Positions 17,617-26,613 of a stretch of DNA of 64,000 bases are shown here, one piece after another (position 1 is the first letter of the stretch; each line of letters begins with the position of its first letter). The notes below the pieces were generated by a model. It was not told where the DNA came from. It did not search any database and worked only from the letters and a program-made list of their open reading frames with translations. The stretch lies in the NCBI RefSeq assembly GCF_014132155.1, contig NZ_BLJQ01000001.1:186001-250000 (forward strand), written 5' to 3'. A program made the translations under genes and the position numbers. This DNA comes from Gluconobacter sp. Gdi. Its GTDB lineage: Bacteria; Pseudomonadota; Alphaproteobacteria; Acetobacterales; Acetobacteraceae.

Positions 17617-18444
17617 TTAAAGCCCCGGCAGTGCGCGGAGCACATCAAAAGCCTGTCCTTGCCAGACTGTCAGCATGGCCTGAAGTGTTAACCCCAGGAG
17701 CGCAATGCCCCCCAACATTTGTAAAGGGTTGGCGGCATTATAAATTTGTAGATTGGGGAGCAGCCTCGTCATGATGCCGAGCATCATTTCCCAGATAAGC
17801 GACAGGATCAGAAATGGAGCACTGAGTTCCAGGCCAAGAGTGAAAGCCTTGCCCGTCATCTGAATAATACTGCGAGCGGCATCTCCCAGAATGGGCCAGT
17901 GCGGAACTGCCGCATGATTCATGAGGGGCCCTCCCGGTGGAATGAGGCCGTAGCTGCCAATCACTGCGTGTATTGGCAAAAGGTAGGCACCGGTGATCAA
18001 CAGGATCAGAGGGGCGAGCAGATTCATGAAGCGAGCGGGCGCTGAGCTACTGGAGCCAAGGTCGGGGTCTGGCTGGAGCACGCTGGAAATACCGATGAAC
18101 ATGGCGATCATCTGACCGGCAATAGGGAGCGCCATCGTAATCAGGCGTGCAATCCATCCGATCAGCAGGCCAGCGAAAAGCTCCACAGAGATCATTCCTG
18201 CGAGAGCTATCGGGCCAAGTGTGTCGAGCTGAGAGGTGTTCAGCAAAGGGAGGACCAACGGCACGATCAGAAAGGTAAGTGTCAGGGCAATTCCTGCTCT
18301 GATCATCATGGGGAGTGACTGTTCCCCTAGTCCTGGCATCACCATGACTGTTGCACCTGTTCGGCAAAGAACCAGCACAAACGCCAAGGCCCATTCTGTC
18401 AGAACCTGTCCGGACAGAACCGTTGGAAAAGGAAACGATGTCAC
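17617..18444 (-). CDS. fliR: Flagellar export gate protein FliR
   Basis: The 275-residue polytopic membrane protein has at least six hydrophobic helices and is part of the FliPQR export gate. Family features include the early FVLVLCRTGATVMVMPGLG segment and FAGLLIGWIARLITMALPIAGQMI. Its start overlaps the fliQ stop by 4 bp. It lies between fliQ and flhB, the common order. Confidence 0.95.
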   Translation of the reverse strand: MTSFPFPTVLSGQVLTEWALAFVLVLCRTGATVMVMPGLGEQSLPMMIRAGIALTLTFLIVPLVLPLLNTSQLDTLGPIALAGMISVELFAGLLIGWIARLITMALPIAGQMIAMFIGISSVLQPDPDLGSSSSAPARFMNLLAPLILLITGAYLLPIHAVIGSYGLIPPGGPLMNHAAVPHWPILGDAARSIIQMTGKAFTLGLELSAPFLILSLIWEMMLGIMTRLLPNLQIYNAANPLQMLGGIALLGLTLQAMLTVWQGQAFDVLRALPGL

Positions 18445-18713
18445 GTTGTTCCGACGAGAATGAGCTGATCAAACAGATGTCGGGTGAACGTCAGCAGGGT
18501 TGCCGTCATGAAGGAGCCTGCCATCATCATGACAACACCGATGGCGATCACTTTGGGGACAAAGGACAATGTGCTCTCATTCAGCTGCGTGACGGCTTGA
18601 AAGAGTGACACCAACAGACCAACGGCCAGCGCAGTGAGGAGAGCCGGAGCGCTCAGTTTGAGGGCGACAATGAAGGTCTGCTCCAGAATCGCGCCCAGAT
18701 CGATTGCCTGCAT
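18441..18713 (-). CDS. fliQ: Flagellar export gate protein FliQ
   Basis: The 90-residue protein has two membrane helices separated by the loop AVTQLNESTLSFVPK, where Q-L-N-E-x-T-L-x-F-V-P-K is the FliQ hallmark. It forms the FliPQR gate of the flagellar type III apparatus. It begins 3 bp after the fliE stop and overlaps fliR. Confidence 0.96.
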   Translation of the reverse strand: MQAIDLGAILEQTFIVALKLSAPALLTALAVGLLVSLFQAVTQLNESTLSFVPKVIAIGVVMMMAGSFMTATLLTFTRHLFDQLILVGTT

Positions 18714-18716
18714 TGG

Positions 18717-19037
18717 TCAGATCGTCATTTTCATAACGTCCTGGTACGCCTGCACCATTCGGTCTCGAAGGACCGTGGACGTCTGAAGCGCGAGCTGGGC
18801 GTTGGATACGGCTGTGACGATCTGGGTCATGTCCCCGCCGCCATGCAGTCCGGCAGCAGACTGTGCTTCTGCGTCATGGCCAGTGTTGAGGACGCTGCTG
18901 ACCGCCTGCGACATGACAGAGCCAAAATCGCCTGAGGCAGCCGTGCCATCAGGAACGTCGTCCGTCACTCCTGTCTGAAAGCGGCTCTGAAGGCTTTGGG
19001 CATATGCGCTATGCGCTTGGGAGAGGGACGTGATCAT
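18717..19037 (-). CDS. fliE: Flagellar MS-ring/rod adaptor FliE
   Basis: The 106-residue protein ends with the FliE signature TAVSNAQLALQTSTVLRDRMVQAYQDVMKM. It connects the MS ring to the proximal rod. The N-terminal half is low-complexity (Ser/Gln/Ala), as usual. It sits between flgC and fliQ with 3-bp gaps. Confidence 0.95.
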   Translation of the reverse strand: MITSLSQAHSAYAQSLQSRFQTGVTDDVPDGTAASGDFGSVMSQAVSSVLNTGHDAEAQSAAGLHGGGDMTQIVTAVSNAQLALQTSTVLRDRMVQAYQDVMKMTI

Positions 19038-19040
19038 GAG

Positions 19041-19448
19041 TTATTTCAACAGGTCCAGTGTGCGGGACAGCATGGTACGGGTGCTTTGCATGGTGTTGAG
19101 GTTGGCTTCGTACGAGCGTTCGGCTTCGCGCATGTCCATCATCTCCACCATTGAATCCACGTTGGAAATTTTTACGTAACCCTGTGCATTGGCCGCAGGA
19201 TGAGACGGGTCATACTTTGTCTGGAAGTCAGACATGTCCCGGCCGATTTCCTGCACATCGACGGTGGAACGATCAGTGTCGTTGTCCACGTGTTCTGCGA
19301 AGGTGATGGTTTTTCGTCGATAGGGATCCGCGCCGGGTGTGGAGCCTGTCGTGTCTTGGTTGGCAAGGTTTTCGGCCACAATCCGCAGGCGCTGGGCCTG
19401 AGCATCCATCCCGCTGGCAGAAATGCCGATGGTGTTGGAGAGGTTCAT
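19041..19448 (-). CDS. flgC: Flagellar proximal rod protein FlgC
   Basis: The 135-residue rod protein has an N-terminal flagellar motif S-A-S-G-M-D-A-Q-A-Q-R-L-R-I-x-A-E-N-L-A-N. The C-terminal stretch EMMDMREAERSYEANLNTMQSTRTMLSRTLDLLK is typical of FlgC. The segment YVKISNVDSMVEMMDM is also family-specific. It follows flgB by 13 bp. Confidence 0.96.
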   Translation of the reverse strand: MNLSNTIGISASGMDAQAQRLRIVAENLANQDTTGSTPGADPYRRKTITFAEHVDNDTDRSTVDVQEIGRDMSDFQTKYDPSHPAANAQGYVKISNVDSMVEMMDMREAERSYEANLNTMQSTRTMLSRTLDLLK

Positions 19449-19461
19449 GGGTCAGCTCCCC

Positions 19462-19908
19462 TTATTTGCCGAGAACTGTCTGAAACATGCTCATGTATTT
19501 TCCGTAGATATTGACTGCGAGATGCTGCTGGTCGCTCACGTCTGCCACCTGTTCCATCTGCTGATCGAGGGAAACCTGGTTGCCATCCAGAGACTGCTCG
19601 GTTTCAACGTCTTGCACATGCGTGACGGAGGCTGATGAGCCTATATGTTGAGGCTGCGTCGCCGTGGGCGTGATCTCGAACTGGCTTAATGCCGCTTCAA
19701 AAGGGGAGACATCCTTGGGCGTGTAATCAGGGGTATCTGCATTGGCGATGTTACCTGCAAGAACCTGCTGACGCGCCTGAAGCCAGTTCAGACGGTCCTG
19801 ACCAAGGGCAAACAGGTTTGTGCCACTGGTCGCTGTGGTGTCCGTGTTGCGCATTGCTGCAGTTTCCCTCCATGCAGAACCCTGTTTCGGCCCGATAGAG
19901 TTGATCAT
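19462..19908 (-). CDS. flgB: Flagellar proximal rod protein FlgB
   Basis: The 148-residue rod protein carries the motif L-x-W-L-Q-A-R-Q-Q-V-L-A-G-N-I-A-N-A-D-T-P-D-Y-T-P-K typical of FlgB. The start is uncertain: ATG 19908 lacks a ribosome-binding site, whereas ATG 19854 (residue 19) has GGAGG about 12 nt upstream. It is the first gene of the minus-strand cluster flgB-flgC-fliE-fliQ-fliR-flhB and diverges from fliO. The 152-bp gap holds a short dyad ATGGT-TGAT-ACCAT at 19928-19941 but no clear sigma-28 or sigma-54 promoter. Confidence 0.93.
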   Translation of the reverse strand: MINSIGPKQGSAWRETAAMRNTDTTATSGTNLFALGQDRLNWLQARQQVLAGNIANADTPDYTPKDVSPFEAALSQFEITPTATQPQHIGSSASVTHVQDVETEQSLDGNQVSLDQQMEQVADVSDQQHLAVNIYGKYMSMFQTVLGK

Positions 19909-20060
19909 GGCGGAAAGTGCTTAATGAATGGTTGATACCATCCATGATTCTCCGGCCTCCGATAATAATCCGGGTCCTGATGAGGAGAATTTCGGCAGTT
20001 ATTAGGCGTCTATTAATCTTTATCCGGCACTCTTTTCCAAAGTGAAGGAAATACGGTGCC

Positions 20061-20354
20061 ATGACCTTACATGACGGTTTGACTGCCTGTTCGGCGTTGA
20101 TGTTCATAATTGTGCTTCTTGTCTGTCTGAAGCCTTTGCTGAAGCTCGTCAGTTCGCGCCGGGGAGGGCATGGAAAGTCCGGTGCGGGGCTGTCTCTTGT
20201 GGGACAGATGGCCTTGGATCGCACCCGGCGACTTTCAGTCATACGGTACGGTAGCCGTGAGGTTCTGGTACTGACTGGTGGCAGTCAGGATGTGCTGCTG
20301 GAATGGCATGGTGACAGAACCGGTTTTGCTGCAGCACTGGAGGAGGCTTCGTGA
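20061..20354 (+). CDS. fliO: Flagellar biosynthesis protein FliO
   Basis: The 97-residue protein has one N-terminal membrane helix (about 11-27) and a small cytoplasmic domain with G-Q-M-A-L-D-R-T-R-R-L-S-V-I-R-Y-G-S-R-E-V-L-V-L-T-G-G, the pattern of FliO proteins. FliO is a chaperone for assembly of the FliPQR gate. Its stop overlaps the start of fliP, which strongly supports the call although FliO sequences are poorly conserved. Confidence 0.88.
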   Translation: MTLHDGLTACSALMFIIVLLVCLKPLLKLVSSRRGGHGKSGAGLSLVGQMALDRTRRLSVIRYGSREVLVLTGGSQDVLLEWHGDRTGFAAALEEAS

Positions 20355-21088
20355 AGTCCTGCCTTCTCCTGTTTGCGCTCCTGCTCTGTCTGTTGTGCCC
20401 GCATTTGGCATATGGTCAGGCCGTCAGTATTGATCTGGGGCAGTCCGGCGGGGCTGGAACGACCAGCAGGCTGGTGCAGCTTAGTGCTCTCATCACCGTT
20501 TTGTCGCTTGCCCCCAGTCTTCTGGTGATGGTGACAGCCTTTACGCGGATCGTGATTGTGTTGTCGCTGCTGAGAAGCGCACTCGGCGCGCAGGGCACGC
20601 CGCCGAACACCGTTCTGATCGGGTTGGCGCTTTTTCTGACGTTATTTGTGATGCAGCCTACGCTTCAGAAATCCTGGGATACAGGCGTTGCTCCCATGAT
20701 GGCGGGGCAGGTTGGTGAGATGGAAGGGCTAAGCCGGTCTGCGCAGCCTTTTCATGATTTCATGGCCGCTACGGCACGGCCTGCAGACATTTCAACCTTT
20801 CTGGACATTGCCCATGAAAAGCCGCCTCAAAAAATTGAGGACACACCGTGGCGTGTTCTTGTGCCGGCTTTCATGATTGGAGAGCTGCGGCGCGGTTTTG
20901 AAATGGGATTTCTGCTGTATCTGCCATTCCTCGTCATCGATCTCGTTGTTTCGAGTGTCTTGATGAGCCTTGGCATGATGATGCTCCCCCCCAGCACAGT
21001 GTCTTTGCCATTCAAGCTGATCTTTTTTGTGATCGTTGATGGCTGGTCGCTGGTGGCGGGGAGCTTGGTAAGAAGTTTTACCGGGTGA
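20351..21088 (+). CDS. fliP: Flagellar export gate protein FliP
   Basis: The 245-residue protein has a cleavable signal peptide and four membrane helices. Family signatures are present: L-V-M-V-T-A-F-T-R-I-V-I-V-L-S-L-L-R, P-P-N-T-V-L-I-G-L-A-L-F-L-T and F-M-I-G-E-L-R-R-G-F-E-M-G-F. It forms the core of the FliPQR gate with FliQ and FliR, which are encoded on the other strand here. Its stop (21088) directly abuts the stop of the convergent gamma-glutamyltransferase-like gene (21089), with no intergenic terminator. Confidence 0.97.
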   Translation: MKSCLLLFALLLCLLCPHLAYGQAVSIDLGQSGGAGTTSRLVQLSALITVLSLAPSLLVMVTAFTRIVIVLSLLRSALGAQGTPPNTVLIGLALFLTLFVMQPTLQKSWDTGVAPMMAGQVGEMEGLSRSAQPFHDFMAATARPADISTFLDIAHEKPPQKIEDTPWRVLVPAFMIGELRRGFEMGFLLYLPFLVIDLVVSSVLMSLGMMMLPPSTVSLPFKLIFFVIVDGWSLVAGSLVRSFTG

Positions 21089-22552
21089 TCAGTTCGTCGT
21101 TCCAGCGGCAAGGCCTGCGCCGCGTGGATCAGTGTTTCCGTGGCAGTTATTGCCGCCTGTGCATGTCACGGCATTGACGCGACCTGAGCCAGAATGGGCA
21201 ATTTCTGCCCCCTGAGTTGCGGCCCGTGCCGCATCGCCCACAGCATCCGCAGCGTCATTCTGGCCAGATGCCGCAATCGCAGCCTTCAATCCGCGACGGT
21301 CTCTCAGAATTGCCGCTGCGAGGAGGGGGCGAGGTGTCGCGGCGGGAGATGCACCAAGCACGATGCCTGTGCTGCCAGCGATACGGCCTGTTCCAAACAG
21401 ATTATTCTCGCTCAGGCTGCAAGCAACGGCCATGCCATTACGGTCCGTGACGACAAAGGATGTGGAGGCGGGAAGTGCAGGAAGAGCGCTACCTCCTGTC
21501 TTGCCGTTATCCAGAGCTGCCTGTGCGGTAGCGATATCCGTTGCGCCCGAAGCGCGCCAGGCGCTGACAGCGCCTTGGGCTGATGAACCGGTTGTATAGC
21601 GAATGGCTGCGCCAAGGCCACCATCAGCGGGTGGTGCAAGGAACGAAGCGCTGATGCCGTTGGACTGTGTGGTGAGAGCGACCGTCTCGACCGGGAGCGT
21701 TTTCCGCAGGTCACTGGTGTTGAGACCCCCACCAGCTTTTTGAGCAGCCGTACTGTAAACGTCTGCAAGGGCACCATTATACAGATCGCCAATGCCGGCC
21801 GAACGGATACGCTCCAGGAAGCCAGCCAGGCGAGGCTGGATCAGATTATCACCAGACGCCAAGGTTCCTGCTTCGCCACGTCCGAAAATAGCGCGGGCAT
21901 TCTCGTCAGCCAGAAGGGCCGTCCGCACAACTGCCAGATCGGAGGCGAGGGCGCGACTGACGGTAATGCCGTTGCTGGCAAGGTTCATCGAGGGGGCGAT
22001 CAGGTCGTTGAATTCAACCGAGCCATAATGGTGATGGATCAGGAACAGGCCGCGAAGCGTAGCGGGAGTAGATGCCGGGCGATTGCCGCCCACACTGCTG
22101 CCAGCGGCGGGCAGGAAACTGATGCTCTGCGCGGGGGCGCCGGGCTGGGATATGAGGCATGCGCCTCCACCGCCCAGAGACGCGCGGGAGGGAAGGGTCA
22201 CACCAAGGGCAATGGCTGTGGCCACGGCGGCGTCTGCAGCATTGCCTTTGCGTGCCAGAACATCGTGGCCAACAAGTGCTGCCTGTGGTTCGTCAGCGAC
22301 CACTGTGCCGATGCTGCCTGTGAGAGCCGGGGCGGGAGCTGTGCCCACGAGGGACGTGAAGCCAGGAATACTTGAGCAGGCGGTCAGCAGGAGCCCTGAG
22401 GCTACCGAAGCCAGAAGGTGGAACGACACGCGGCCTGCCTTACGGGAGCCGCGGAGGGAAATCTGGTTTCGACGGTGCGCCACCTGGCGTTTCTCCACTA
22501 TCTGGTCTCGGGTCCGGCAAGTGAGATGCACCCCATTCGGAAGAGACCTCAC
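21089..22552 (-). CDS. Gamma-glutamyltransferase-like lipoprotein
   Basis: The 487-residue Ntn-hydrolase of the GGT family has features such as GNAADAAVATAIALGV (103-118), SLGGGG (125-130) and the small-subunit start near STSFVVTDRNGMAVA. A lipobox (LLLTAC, Cys59) puts it at the membrane surface. Two oddities: the protein is shorter than the usual 560-590 residues, and by alignment to TTHYSVVD the nucleophilic Thr is Ser (S363), with T364 next. It may be a diverged or inactive GGT. The start is uncertain; GTG about 42 codons in follows an AAGGCAGG ribosome-binding-like site. Confidence 0.8.
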   Translation of the reverse strand: MRSLPNGVHLTCRTRDQIVEKRQVAHRRNQISLRGSRKAGRVSFHLLASVASGLLLTACSSIPGFTSLVGTAPAPALTGSIGTVVADEPQAALVGHDVLARKGNAADAAVATAIALGVTLPSRASLGGGGACLISQPGAPAQSISFLPAAGSSVGGNRPASTPATLRGLFLIHHHYGSVEFNDLIAPSMNLASNGITVSRALASDLAVVRTALLADENARAIFGRGEAGTLASGDNLIQPRLAGFLERIRSAGIGDLYNGALADVYSTAAQKAGGGLNTSDLRKTLPVETVALTTQSNGISASFLAPPADGGLGAAIRYTTGSSAQGAVSAWRASGATDIATAQAALDNGKTGGSALPALPASTSFVVTDRNGMAVACSLSENNLFGTGRIAGSTGIVLGASPAATPRPLLAAAILRDRRGLKAAIAASGQNDAADAVGDAARAATQGAEIAHSGSGRVNAVTCTGGNNCHGNTDPRGAGLAAGTTN

Positions 22553-22684
22553 ATTCAGTTTGCTCAGTCATAACGGTAATCCCTCTGTTGTGGGAGAGGT
22601 CTTGGTCGCTTCTCTTTGTGACAGTCTTTCATTAATGGCCGCGGACAGTTACGGTGCCGCGTCTTCTGCAATCCGGAGCCTTCT

Positions 22685-23449
22685 GTGAAACATCGCCTGT
22701 CCGCAACGGTTTTTGCCGTTTTTGCTGCGCTTTCTTCCTACGGGAATGCTGCGATGGCCGCTTCGGGAAGCCCCTCAGAAAACTTTACGCCTGCACAGCG
22801 TGCCGAAGTGGTTCAGATCCTTCGGCAGGCTCTGAAAGAAGATCCTTCCATTCTGACGGATGCCATCCGCTCCCTGCGAGAGAAGGCGGAGCAGCAGAAG
22901 CAGGATTCGGCTCTTGAGGCTGTCAAAACGCATTTGCATGATCTACAGACGGCTCCCGACTATGCTGTTCGGGGTAATCCGCACGGAAAAATTACCGTGG
23001 TGGAATTCTTTGATCCGCGCTGCTCGTATTGCCGGGCCATGATGCCGGAAGTTGATCGTTTTCTGGCCCGTCATCCAGATGTCCGTCTGGTTGAAAAGGT
23101 TATTCCAGTGCTGGGGAGCGGCAGCGTGCTCGATAGCCGTGCCATCTTCGCTGCCAGCGCGCAGGGGAAATATGACGTGATGCGTCAGGCTCTGATGGCA
23201 GATACCACCAAGCCGACCATGGAACGGATCACGGAGCTTGCGAAGGCAAACGGTCTGGATGCCGATCGCCTGAAAGCAGATATGAGCTCGCCGGCAACTG
23301 TCGCTCTGATTACGACCAATCTGGATCAGGGCCGTGCCATCAATCTTGACGGGACGCCGACGTTTATTTTCGGTTCGGCTGCCGTTGCTCCAGGTGCTCT
23401 TAATGAAGAGCAGATGGAAGCCTTCCTGGAGCAGGCTAGAAAATCCTGA
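22685..23449 (+). CDS. DsbA-family thiol-disulfide oxidoreductase (Com1-like)
   Basis: The 254-residue periplasmic protein has a signal peptide ending near AAMAASG, an N-terminal helical region (about 33-85) and a thioredoxin fold. The redox motif is C-S-Y-C (FFDPRCSYCRAMMPE, near 117-120), and the cis-Pro loop is GTPTFIFG (about 223-230). The layout matches the ScsC/Com1/BdbD-like group rather than classical DsbA. It probably introduces or shuffles disulfides in exported proteins. It stands alone, divergent from the GGT-like gene. Confidence 0.9.
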   Translation: MKHRLSATVFAVFAALSSYGNAAMAASGSPSENFTPAQRAEVVQILRQALKEDPSILTDAIRSLREKAEQQKQDSALEAVKTHLHDLQTAPDYAVRGNPHGKITVVEFFDPRCSYCRAMMPEVDRFLARHPDVRLVEKVIPVLGSGSVLDSRAIFAASAQGKYDVMRQALMADTTKPTMERITELAKANGLDADRLKADMSSPATVALITTNLDQGRAINLDGTPTFIFGSAAVAPGALNEEQMEAFLEQARKS

Positions 23450-23774
23450 ATTCTTAAGAGAAGTTCTTAGGTGCCGGAAGGGCCATCGCCGGGAATGTGA
23501 AAAGCGTAAATTTCGGATCCCAATTAGTGCCGTAATTGAGTGCCATATGAGCATGGAGGCGTTCTTGTGAAGATCGTCTTCCATGTAGAAAGGCGAAAAT
23601 TTCGCCACTGTCCGTTCACATGCGGGCGGACTACGATGCAGGTCTCTTACAGTTGAAGAAGCTGGGATTCTCCGGCTCTTCTTGCACTAAGGTATATCGA
23701 AACTGTTCTCTCTGTTTCCGTCTGAAAATAGCGCTTCACGTCTTTCTGGCTCCCCTTCAGGAAGACAGCCCTTA
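23450..23774. other. 325-bp gap before folP with a short coupled reading frame
   Basis: No established gene lies here. A 15-nt palindrome GGCGAAAATTTCGCC is at 23593-23607. An ATG at 23620 opens a 52-codon frame containing three Cys residues (C22, C29, C32); its TGA (23776-23778) overlaps the folP ATG as TGATG. No ribosome-binding site precedes it, so it may be chance, or a leader peptide coupled to folP. Confidence 0.35.
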
Positions 23775-24542
23775 TTGATGGGTATCCTGAATGTTACGCC
23801 GGATTCGTTCTCTGATGGCGGTCATTTTCAGGCCCCGGAAACAGCGCTGGCACACGCCCGGTCCATGCTCACTGATGGTGCCGACATTCTGGATATCGGG
23901 GCGGAGTCAACGCGACCTGGTTTTCGCTCAGTGCCGGCCGATGAAGAATGGGCACGGCTTGAGCCGATTATTAACCGTCTTGCGCCTGAGGGCGTTCCGA
24001 TCTCGGTCGATACAACGAAAGCCGTGGTAGCTCGGAAATCTCTTCAGGCGGGTGCACGAGTTATCAATGATGTTTGGGGCTTTCAGGCCGATCCAGATAT
24101 GGCGTTCGTGGTGGCAGACAGGGGAGCCTCGGCGGTTCTCATGCACAATCGGCACGATTGCGATGATCAACTGGACCTACTGGCGGACTGGCACCGGTTT
24201 TTTGATCATTCACTCAATCTGGCTGAGAAGGCCGGGGTAAAGAAAGACTTTCTGATTCTGGACCCGGGAGTTGGTTTTGGAAAAACACAGGATCAGAACG
24301 TTCAGGCTGTGGCCTCCGTTGGTATTCTGAAACAGGAGTATGGTCTGCCTGTCCTTCTGGGGCTCTCCCGGAAGTCTATGTTTGGATATCTTCTAGGGCG
24401 CCCTGTAGACGAACGGCTGGCGGGAACCCTGGCTGCCAATCTTTTCGGTGCAGATGCTGGCGCTGATATTCTGCGTGTTCATGACGTTCGGGAGCATGCA
24501 GATGCGCTGGCAATGCGCCAGATCCTGAAGGACTGTAAATGA
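23775..24542 (+). CDS. folP: Dihydropteroate synthase
   Basis: The 255-residue TIM-barrel enzyme condenses 6-hydroxymethyl-dihydropterin diphosphate with p-aminobenzoate. Signatures are M-G-I-L-N-V-T-P-D-S-F-S-D-G-G at the very start, DIGAESTRPG (39-48), VSVDT-type ISVDTTK, and LDPGVGFGKT. The usual N-terminal beta-strand before MGILNVTP is missing when TTG 23775 or ATG 23778 is used; AGGAAG at 23759-23764 supports this start. The frame is open further up to 23691 but has no ATG, GTG or TTG. Its stop overlaps the next gene (TAAATGA region), so folP and folB-folK are coupled. Confidence 0.94.
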   Translation: MMGILNVTPDSFSDGGHFQAPETALAHARSMLTDGADILDIGAESTRPGFRSVPADEEWARLEPIINRLAPEGVPISVDTTKAVVARKSLQAGARVINDVWGFQADPDMAFVVADRGASAVLMHNRHDCDDQLDLLADWHRFFDHSLNLAEKAGVKKDFLILDPGVGFGKTQDQNVQAVASVGILKQEYGLPVLLGLSRKSMFGYLLGRPVDERLAGTLAANLFGADAGADILRVHDVREHADALAMRQILKDCK

Positions 24543-25426
24543 TTACCGCCCCGCTGACTGCCGTCTTTGTTCGGGATCTTTGTCTGTTCGGTTATCATGG
24601 CGTGTTGCCGGAAGAGAACCGGATCGGGCAACGCTTCATCATTGATATCGAGATTCGTGCAGATCTCTCAGGGGCTATCGAAACAGACGACTACCTTCAG
24701 GCCGTCTGCTACGGCACTTTGTGCGATATCGCTTCTGACATCGTGACCGGAAAGCCCATGGGCCTGATAGAGGCCCTGGCGGGACGGATTGCTGATGAGG
24801 TTTTGAGGCGTCTGGGGCGTGTTGAGCAGGTTCTTGTGACCGTGCGCAAGCCGTCTGCACCCGTGCCCTATCCCGTATCGGAAACCGCGACGACAGTTGA
24901 GCGCCAGCGGGTTCATGAGGTTGCGTTCTCGCTGGGCGCCAATCTGGGGGACCGTGAGGCAATCCTGGCAGCTGCAATAGATTGTTTGTCTCTGGAGAGC
25001 GGCTTGCAGCTTCTGAACGTCTCGTCCCTGTACGATAGTGCACCGTGGGGTGGGATCGATCAGCCGGGATTCGTCAATCTGTGTGTAACGGGTCAGACAA
25101 CGCTGCGTCCTCATGCAGTGCTGACGATTTGTAAGCGGATTGAGCGGGAGTTGGGTCGGCAGCCGGGTGTCCGCTGGGGGGCACGGGCTATCGATATTGA
25201 TCTTCTTCATTATGATGAATGCAGTATTTCTGACCGTGTTTTGACGCTGCCGCACCCCCATCTGTTTGAACGGGCGTTTGTTCTCGAACCTCTGGCGGAA
25301 ATAGCGGCAGGGCGTGTGATTGGTGGACGTCGGGTGGCGGACGCGCTAGCAGTCCTGCCTCGAACCAGCGGAGATGTGACCCGGCGTGACCCGGATCGTG
25401 CCGCTTCGGGGAACGAAGGAGCCTGA
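24539..25426 (+). CDS. folBK: Bifunctional dihydroneopterin aldolase / HPPK
   Basis: The 295-residue fusion has a FolB domain at about 1-120 ([34 protein letters not shown]). A FolK domain runs from about 127 ([62 protein letters not shown]). It converts dihydroneopterin to 6-hydroxymethyl-dihydropterin and pyrophosphorylates it, the two steps before FolP. Both domains keep their key residues (Y and H in FGYHG; DIDLL in FolK). It lies between folP and folE in one operon. Confidence 0.95.
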   Translation: MITAPLTAVFVRDLCLFGYHGVLPEENRIGQRFIIDIEIRADLSGAIETDDYLQAVCYGTLCDIASDIVTGKPMGLIEALAGRIADEVLRRLGRVEQVLVTVRKPSAPVPYPVSETATTVERQRVHEVAFSLGANLGDREAILAAAIDCLSLESGLQLLNVSSLYDSAPWGGIDQPGFVNLCVTGQTTLRPHAVLTICKRIERELGRQPGVRWGARAIDIDLLHYDECSISDRVLTLPHPHLFERAFVLEPLAEIAAGRVIGGRRVADALAVLPRTSGDVTRRDPDRAASGNEGA

Positions 25427-25434
25427 AACCCGAC

Positions 25435-26073
25435 ATGACTGACCGGAACGCCACGGCTGCAAAAGCCAGCAATGAAGACCTGCGCCCGCTCGAAGGCTTG
25501 TCTCGGCCTGCCGATGCGCAGGAGCGGATTGCGGGCGCAGTTCGTACAATTCTGGAAGCGCTCGGAGAAAATCCGGAGCGCGAGGGCTTACATGACACGC
25601 CTCAGCGCGTGGCAAAGATGTATCTGGAAGTGTTCGAAGGTCTGTATGAAGACCCGCGCGATCATCTGAAGACGCAGTTCTCAGCAGACCAGCACCATGG
25701 TGCGGTTATCGTCAAGGATATCCATTTCCATTCCATGTGTGAGCATCACCTTCTCCCGGTGCACGGTAAGGCGCATGTGGCCTATCTGCCGGCAGGCGGG
25801 CGTTTGACGGGCCTTAGTAAGCTGGCGCGCGTTGTGGAAGGTTTTGCTCGACGTCCCCAGTTGCAGGAGCGCCTGACCGATCAGGTCGCGCAGGCCATGG
25901 AGGATGTGCTGGCGCCGGAAGCTGTGCTCGTTGTGATTGAAGCCGAGCATATGTGCATGAGTATGCGCGGTGTACGCTCGCCGGGTTCCACTACGGTTAC
26001 AATGATTGCCCGTGGAACCTGGAAGCATGACCATGCAGCCCGCATGGAGATCCTGTCTCTTCTGCGAAGCTGA
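25435..26073 (+). CDS. folE: GTP cyclohydrolase I
   Basis: The 212-residue enzyme opens GTP to 7,8-dihydroneopterin triphosphate. Zinc and catalytic residues are visible in [10 protein letters not shown] (Cys, His, His) and [12 protein letters not shown] (Cys). [11 protein letters not shown] is also typical. Its product feeds both folate (folB/folK here) and queuosine synthesis (queD-queC-queE, encoded convergently only 6 bp away). The first 25 residues are a variable extension. Confidence 0.97.
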   Translation: MTDRNATAAKASNEDLRPLEGLSRPADAQERIAGAVRTILEALGENPEREGLHDTPQRVAKMYLEVFEGLYEDPRDHLKTQFSADQHHGAVIVKDIHFHSMCEHHLLPVHGKAHVAYLPAGGRLTGLSKLARVVEGFARRPQLQERLTDQVAQAMEDVLAPEAVLVVIEAEHMCMSMRGVRSPGSTTVTMIARGTWKHDHAARMEILSLLRS

Positions 26074-26079
26074 AAGGCT

Positions 26080-26613
26080 TTAAAGATCCGATATGCTCAT
26101 GTCTGCCCGGTTCCACCAGCAGGCTTGGGCAGCGCGCTCGACTTGCGGAAGATAGAATGAGGGATCGCCGCTGAGCTTGACCGTGTTGGTCGGGGTTTCT
26201 TCAAGCTCAATTTCATGAACGCGAAGCTTTCCGCCCTGATCGGCGAGAATGGCTGTCAGCTTGGCAAGCAGAAGCGCGGTCATGACTTCGGTCGTGGGGT
26301 CGCCTGGCGTGACGACGATCCTGCGTGCGCGTTCAGGCTCGTGATCCCGGAACCATGCCAGCAGCGGGTCTCGCTCCGATAACTGCAAAGCATGGTCGAG
26401 ACTGTTGTCTACGAAATCATGCCAGCGGGTTTTGGCCTCTGCGAATGGCAGGATCATGTTCTGGTGACCATCCAGCCGTTTCTCGTCAACGGGCCGGAGT
26501 GTCACCTTCACATATTCATTATGCCCATGCGGAACCGCACACTTCTCACTGGTGCCAGTAATAAGCCTGTGGCCCATGCAGAAACGGCGCGTAAAGACGA
26601 GTTCTGCGGTCAT
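26080..26613 (-). CDS. queD: 6-carboxy-5,6,7,8-tetrahydropterin synthase
   Basis: The 177-residue QueD-family enzyme turns dihydroneopterin triphosphate into 6-carboxytetrahydropterin in the queuosine pathway. Zinc ligands appear as H in MGHRL and H-x-H in PHGHNEY; the catalytic Cys is in [11 protein letters not shown] and the terminal Glu in HEIELEET. It is longer than E. coli QueD (about 120), as in many alphaproteobacterial forms with an inserted helix. ATG 26613 overlaps the queC stop (ATGA); a TTG five codons upstream is less likely. Confidence 0.93.
   Translation of the reverse strand: MTAELVFTRRFCMGHRLITGTSEKCAVPHGHNEYVKVTLRPVDEKRLDGHQNMILPFAEAKTRWHDFVDNSLDHALQLSERDPLLAWFRDHEPERARRIVVTPGDPTTEVMTALLLAKLTAILADQGGKLRVHEIELEETPTNTVKLSGDPSFYLPQVERAAQACWWNRADMSISDL

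Noticed and set aside
19928-19941. Dyad ATGGT-TGAT-ACCAT between flgB and fliO as a flagellar operator
   Set aside because: Arms of only 5 bp, with no sigma-28 or sigma-54 promoter elements nearby; too weak to list as a site.
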